From CAZDHT01 sp964505325 (GTDB lineage: Bacteria; Planctomycetota; PUPC01), in the NCBI GenBank assembly GCA_964505325.1, contig CAZDHT010000085.1, positions 1 through 18,007 of the forward strand: DNA of 18,007 bases. The letters run 5' to 3'. Within the stretch, counting starts at the first letter, position 1, and every line of letters starts with the position of its first letter. The notes beneath the pieces were generated by a model. That model saw only the letters and a program-made list of their open reading frames with translations, was not told where the DNA came from and ran no database searches. The translations under genes were made by a program, and so were the position numbers. Of the stretch, positions 14,439 through 18,007 are shown one piece after another.

Positions 14439-16997
14439 CTACTTCTTCCGCCCGAGATCGGGGAGCTTGCTCTGCGGCCCGAGGTAGAACAGGCGGGCGC
14501 GACTGCCCCCGAGCGGGAGGGTGAGGCCCTTCGTCGCGCCGGTTATCTTCTGGGCGACGACCCGGGCCGACTCGACGTCCACCAGGACCATCTGCGCGCT
14601 CGGTCCTCCCGCGGGGAAGTTCACCGCAAGCTTGACCTCCGCCGCTGGACGCGCCGAGTAGTCACTGACGAGCACGAGCATCTGTCCTTCCTTGCCGAAG
14701 CACCGGACCGATGCCTTGCCGTCCGCGACGCTCAGGATCTTCTTGACCGGCTCGCCCTCGGCGATGATGTCCTCGAACGGCGCCAGCAACCCGAGCGCCG
14801 CCGTAAACTGCTGGATGTCCATCCCGTCGACCGCATAGAAAGGCCGAAGAATGACGGCCTTTGCGCCGGCGACCACCGCTTCGAGCACCTGGTCGCGAAC
14901 GTCGGTGCGCCGGACGACCGGCGCCGCCGCGGCACGGTCATCCCAGGAACCCGCGGTCACCATCACGCCCGCCTTGCCGCCGACCGGCAGTGCCTTGACC
15001 AGCCTGGCCACCTCGTCGCCCACCCAGGCCGGCGTCCCCCCGGCCTCCGGGAGGTACAGGCCCGGCTGGATGACCTCGACATCGAACACCAGCGCCAGCT
15101 TGGCGTAGTCCACCATCGACCCTTTCCTCACCGCATTTGCGCCGAGGCTGGGCGTCGGCACAACGGCGAGCAGCCGCAACGGGCTGGCCGCGTTCCGCAC
15201 CGGGGGGTTCGCAGCCTTGCGGAACTCGTCGAGCTTCTTGCGAAGGGTCCAGTACAGGTCGGTCAGCTTCGCGGCGCGGAATTGCTGCCATGCGTCGTTG
15301 TGCTCTTTGAACTTCTCCGGGTCCGCCACGAACTCCGCGGGGGGAACATATTTCAGCTTTGGCCTGTCTTTCTTGAGAAAGGCCTGGAACTCCTTGACGC
15401 ACCTCGGGCAGAAGCATATGCCGCGGCGGCCGTTCCTCAGGTCCGTGAAGAGGGTCGTCGTCCCGTCCTTCGCCAACGCCGCCGGCTCGGCAAAGAGGGT
15501 CTTGATTGCGTCCTTGGGCCGGTAGCACGGGCAGAGCTGCCCCGGGACGGGCTTGCCCTTGACATCCATCGCGATGGCGTCCGCCGGAGGGTTTGCTTGT
15601 CCCAGTCGGAACCAGGCGGCGGGCGATATGCCGGCCTTCTCAAACTGTTGGGCGACCTTCGGGTCCAGGCCGCTGTCGAGAACGATGCAGTTCAAGCCCC
15701 TGGCGGGCAGGCCGTTTTCGGGTGGAGCCTTTTCTGTGGGGCTGCCGGCGAGCTTCGTTGCCCTCGAAGTGACCAGCTCCCTGGAGAGATCGCCGATGCC
15801 CGCGATCAGGGAGCTGGGCTGTTTGACCCTGCTGATCCTTATGACCTTGACCGTCAGCGGCTGTATGGCCTGGCGGTCCCGTCCGCCCCGCCACCTGGCG
15901 TGGTAGAACGCTTCGAACGTGCCCTGCGTCAGGTCCTTCTTCGGAATCTCAAGCCACAAGTGAACGGGACGCTTCCCCGCCGAGTCGAATTCGGCGCGGC
16001 CCTTCGCGTTGACGATGGGCACGGTCCTGCGCACGTACGGCCGCCCTTCGATCTGGATGGACTTGGCGGTGAACTTGCCGAACTCGAGCCCCATCCCGCA
16101 TTCGCCGCCGGTCAGGTCGAGTCCCTGGGGCAAGTCGACGACGAGTTCGAGGCCGGGGTCGGGGTCGCCGTTCCCGCCGTGGAACGACCACATCACATCG
16201 AAGAAGAGCGGGCATTCGAGGTCCGGCGAGGCGTATGCGACTTCGTGAAACGGGTACTCAAACGCCGCTCCCTTATGCCCGAGCCGGAACCGCGGGATGT
16301 CACCGACGCCGCCTGCGAACATGACCACCTGGTCGATCCACACCTTGGTCGGTACCCGATTCACGATAAAGCCGATGCTGCAATCGCCGGAGAAGCTCCC
16401 GGAGTTCACCGAAATAACGAAGGGAGCCCACAAGTCCTTGTCGATCGTGCCTCTGATGGCGGTCATCTTGCCGAAGGCCGCGACGCTCATCCACGGCGCG
16501 ACGCCGGGCTTGCGTGCGAGCGGCGCGCTCTGCCTGCGCCAGCCCATAATCACGTAGTCGGTGTTCGCCTTGATCCCCCTCACGATGGTGTCCCACTCGC
16601 CCCACTTCTGCTGGGTCGTCTCATCGATGGATATGGCGTGGCCGCTCTTGCGGCCGGACGCGACCCATTCGTAGGCGCCGCCTTCCGGGATGTCGGGAGG
16701 ACGGAACGGGATCTTGGCGGGCCAGCCCTTGTCTTTCCACAGGGCGTGCAGCTTCTTCCAGAGTGGACTGTCCTTCGCCGGGCCGCACCAGTACTGCGGC
16801 TCGGAGTGGGACCATCCGTCGGGAATCCCATCCCGGTCGTTATCGATCTCGAAGTCGGAATTGGAAATCAGATTGACCGGGATCGGTGGCTTGGCGGGAG
16901 GCGCCGCTCCCAGGGCCACACCGGCGGCCAGCAGGAACAGACAGACAGAGGCCAGGGCCGCTGTCATCATGCTGAGCTTTTGTCGTCTCGTCGGCAC
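14439..16997 (-). CDS. Secreted glycoside-hydrolase-like protein, family not assigned
   Basis: An 852-residue secreted protein; I do not recognise the family by name. A signal peptide is clear (RRQK, hydrophobic core, probably cut near LGA, about 31). Residues ~39-230 look like a carbohydrate-binding jelly-roll module of CBM4/9 style: NLISNSDFEIDNDRDGIPDGW, where the Asp-rich loop suggests calcium. Beta-rich sequence follows to about 390. Residues ~400-760 have the alternating strand/helix character of a TIM barrel and include CPC at 489-491 and CxCxxC at 528-533 followed by VKEFQAFLKK. This resembles the zinc-binding Cys cluster and 'C.C..C...F..WL' motif of GH42-like enzymes. A small C-terminal beta domain ends with ARLFYLG. 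The catalytic acids cannot be assigned with confidence. The start is GTG at 16995-16997 with GGGA upstream; ATG at 16970 is an alternative. It lies 24 bases downstream of the PNP gene. Confidence 0.75.
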   Translation of the reverse strand: MPTRRQKLSMMTAALASVCLFLLAAGVALGAAPPAKPPIPVNLISNSDFEIDNDRDGIPDGWSHSEPQYWCGPAKDSPLWKKLHALWKDKGWPAKIPFRPPDIPEGGAYEWVASGRKSGHAISIDETTQQKWGEWDTIVRGIKANTDYVIMGWRRQSAPLARKPGVAPWMSVAAFGKMTAIRGTIDKDLWAPFVISVNSGSFSGDCSIGFIVNRVPTKVWIDQVVMFAGGVGDIPRFRLGHKGAAFEYPFHEVAYASPDLECPLFFDVMWSFHGGNGDPDPGLELVVDLPQGLDLTGGECGMGLEFGKFTAKSIQIEGRPYVRRTVPIVNAKGRAEFDSAGKRPVHLWLEIPKKDLTQGTFEAFYHARWRGGRDRQAIQPLTVKVIRISRVKQPSSLIAGIGDLSRELVTSRATKLAGSPTEKAPPENGLPARGLNCIVLDSGLDPKVAQQFEKAGISPAAWFRLGQANPPADAIAMDVKGKPVPGQLCPCYRPKDAIKTLFAEPAALAKDGTTTLFTDLRNGRRGICFCPRCVKEFQAFLKKDRPKLKYVPPAEFVADPEKFKEHNDAWQQFRAAKLTDLYWTLRKKLDEFRKAANPPVRNAASPLRLLAVVPTPSLGANAVRKGSMVDYAKLALVFDVEVIQPGLYLPEAGGTPAWVGDEVARLVKALPVGGKAGVMVTAGSWDDRAAAAPVVRRTDVRDQVLEAVVAGAKAVILRPFYAVDGMDIQQFTAALGLLAPFEDIIAEGEPVKKILSVADGKASVRCFGKEGQMLVLVSDYSARPAAEVKLAVNFPAGGPSAQMVLVDVESARVVAQKITGATKGLTLPLGGSRARLFYLGPQSKLPDLGRKK

Positions 16998-17021
16998 TCG
17001 TCTGTCCCAACCGGGCGGGTG

Positions 17022-17843
17022 TCAGAGCCTCTCCACCACGCCCATCACAAGCGTCTTCAGCTTCGGCTCGGCCTCCTGGCCGGCGCGAATGATCGCCTCG
17101 ATGTTCACCGGCTGCAGCGCATCGGGCAGGCACCGGTCCGACACCACCGAGACGCCGAGCGTTTTCATGCCCGCGTGCACGGCGACGATCACCTCGGGCA
17201 CCGTGGACATGCCGACCAGGTCCGCGCCGATGATGGTCAGGAAGCGATACTCGGCGCGGGTCTCCAGACACGGCCCGGTCAGCGCGGCATAGATTCCGCG
17301 CGGCAGCTTGATCCCGTTCGCGAGGGCGACCTCCTCCGCCAACTCGATCAGCCCGTGGTCGTACGGCTCGATCATGTCGGGAAAACGAGGCCCGAGGGCA
17401 TCGTCGTTCGGGCCGATCAGCGGGTTCACGCCCATCAGGTTGATGTGATCCTCGATGACCGCCAGATCGCCGACGTTGTAAAACGGGTTGAGTCCGCCGG
17501 CGACGTTGGACACGATGAGGATCTCGGCGCCCAGCCCGCGGAGTATGCGCACCGGCAGCGTCACGTCGAGCGGCGAAAACCCTTCGTACAGGTGAACCCG
17601 GCCGTCCATCGCGGCGACCGGTACCCCGGCCAACTTACCCAGGACAAGCCGCCCTTCATGCGTGGCCAGCGTGGGCTCCGGCATGGTGGGGACTTCGGCA
17701 TACGGGACAACCGCCTCCGCCTCGATCTGTTCCGACAGGGCCCCCAGCCCCGTCCCCAGGATGATCCCGACCCTGGCCTTAGCTTGCCAGTGCTGTCGGA
17801 TTGCGGCGACACACTCATCCACTCGCTGCTTCGTTTCTCCCAT
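17022..17843 (-). CDS. Purine nucleoside phosphorylase (trimeric PNP/MTAP family)
   Basis: Cytoplasmic enzyme of 273 residues that splits purine nucleosides with phosphate into base plus (deoxy)ribose-1-phosphate, for purine salvage. Family motifs in order: phosphate loop GTGLG (30-34), MDGRVHLYEG (79-88), SNVAGGLNP (112-120), LTGPCLETRAEYR (188-200) with the base-binding Glu194, and VGMSTVPEVIVAVH (210-223) with Met212. The specificity loop reads SVVSDRCLPD: Asp236 stands where mammalian trimeric PNP has Asn243, a position that influences 6-oxo versus 6-amino purine preference, so the substrate range may differ or the enzyme may be MTAP-like. The ATG at 17841-17843 has AGGGAAGG close upstream. 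It is likely co-transcribed with the secreted protein 24 bases downstream, although no functional link is evident. Confidence 0.93.
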   Translation of the reverse strand: MGETKQRVDECVAAIRQHWQAKARVGIILGTGLGALSEQIEAEAVVPYAEVPTMPEPTLATHEGRLVLGKLAGVPVAAMDGRVHLYEGFSPLDVTLPVRILRGLGAEILIVSNVAGGLNPFYNVGDLAVIEDHINLMGVNPLIGPNDDALGPRFPDMIEPYDHGLIELAEEVALANGIKLPRGIYAALTGPCLETRAEYRFLTIIGADLVGMSTVPEVIVAVHAGMKTLGVSVVSDRCLPDALQPVNIEAIIRAGQEAEPKLKTLVMGVVERL

Positions 17844-17930
17844 GGCCTTCCCTATGTATGTGACGAGCCCGAACTGCAGGCCGGAGGAGCAGCCCTTAGC
17901 AGCCCGTTGAAGAACGGCGCAAGCAGCCCC

Positions 17931-17955
17931 GCCCGCTCACAGAGCGGGCCTGCAG
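17931..17955 (-). repeat. Hairpin repeat, copy 1
   Basis: GCCCGCTC (17931-17938), a 3-base loop and GAGCGGGC (17942-17949), followed by CTGCAG. Read on the minus strand it is CTGCAGGCCCGCTC-TGT-GAGCGGGC, the same design as copy 2. It lies in the non-coding stretch upstream of PNP, next to a smaller hairpin, CCGTT-GAAG-AACGG. Confidence 0.75.
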
Positions 17956-17975
17956 CCGCGCCGAGCGGCGTTTCT

Positions 17976-18007
17976 TGTAGGCCGGTTCTGCGAACCGGCG
18001 GCTTTTT
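17976..18007 (+). terminator. Hairpin repeat, copy 2, followed by a T-run (terminator-like)
   Basis: TGTAGGCCGGTTC-TGC-GAACCGGC forms an 8-bp perfect stem (17981-17988 with 17992-17999), then GGC and TTTTT to the window end. In shape it is a rho-independent terminator on the plus strand, but no plus-strand gene ends here. It is the inverted, diverged counterpart of copy 1, so it may be a repeat rather than a terminator. Confidence 0.5.

Noticed and set aside
14153..14487. Short open frames across the palindrome on both strands (both read ...KSHTCDFYK...)
   Set aside because: The identical peptide on both strands is a consequence of the perfect palindrome; no ribosome-binding site or codon character of neighbouring genes.
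18003..18007. Terminal T-run as a definite terminator for a plus-strand gene
   Set aside because: No plus-strand gene ends nearby and the window stops within the T-run, so only a terminator-like shape can be claimed.

Overview
The window is GC-rich throughout and densely coding. It has frequent GTG starts, several secreted or membrane-anchored proteins, a leucine-rich-repeat lipoprotein and large polysaccharide-active enzymes. The von Willebrand factor A/amidotransferase-like membrane protein, the YetA/PcRGLX-type lyase and the LRR repeats of the 'LTNLRxLxLxxTKVTDAGL' kind are all typical of Planctomycetota, so a planctomycete (probably an environmental or metagenome-assembled genome) is the best guess. 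This rests on protein style, not on a marker gene. No rRNA, tRNA, CRISPR array, transposase or integrase was seen.

Layout from left to right. (1) 41-3256, minus strand: a sugar ABC importer operon in the order solute-binding protein, MalF-type permease, MalG-type permease. It is driven by a near-consensus sigma70-type promoter at 3298-3326; its ATPase is not in the window. (2) 3346-6503, plus strand: a divergent promoter drives peptide deformylase (def). It is followed by an 840-residue vWA/amidotransferase-like membrane protein whose own TATAAT box lies so close to its GTG start that the transcript may be leaderless. (3) 6516-9210, minus strand: a DUF432-like protein, an MscS-type mechanosensitive channel and an EamA-type (DMT) transporter. 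(4) 9329-12660, minus strand: a small cupin translationally coupled to a 985-residue secreted exo-rhamnogalacturonan-lyase-family protein with a C-terminal fibronectin-III-like domain. (5) 12922-14034, minus strand: an LRR lipoprotein with ten 24-residue repeats. (6) 14035-14438: a non-coding stretch holding a 160-bp MITE-like element with terminal inverted repeats and a perfect 36-bp central palindrome. (7) 14439-17843, minus strand: purine nucleoside phosphorylase followed by an 852-residue secreted protein with a carbohydrate-binding-like N-terminus and a GH42-like cysteine cluster. (8) 17844-18007: intergenic DNA with two related hairpins in opposite orientation.

Taken together the window looks like part of a plant/algal polysaccharide (probably pectin) use programme: secreted lyase plus cupin, a second secreted glycosidase-like protein and a sugar ABC importer. 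Housekeeping genes (def, PNP) and osmotic/membrane genes (MscS-DUF432) are interspersed. The most unusual content is the small repeats. One palindromic repeat appears to have inserted in frame, as 42 bp, inside a conserved motif of the lyase. Another repeat seems nested inside a hairpin repeat at 12770-12824. A MITE-like palindromic element occupies the largest intergenic gap, and a covarying hairpin pair closes the window.
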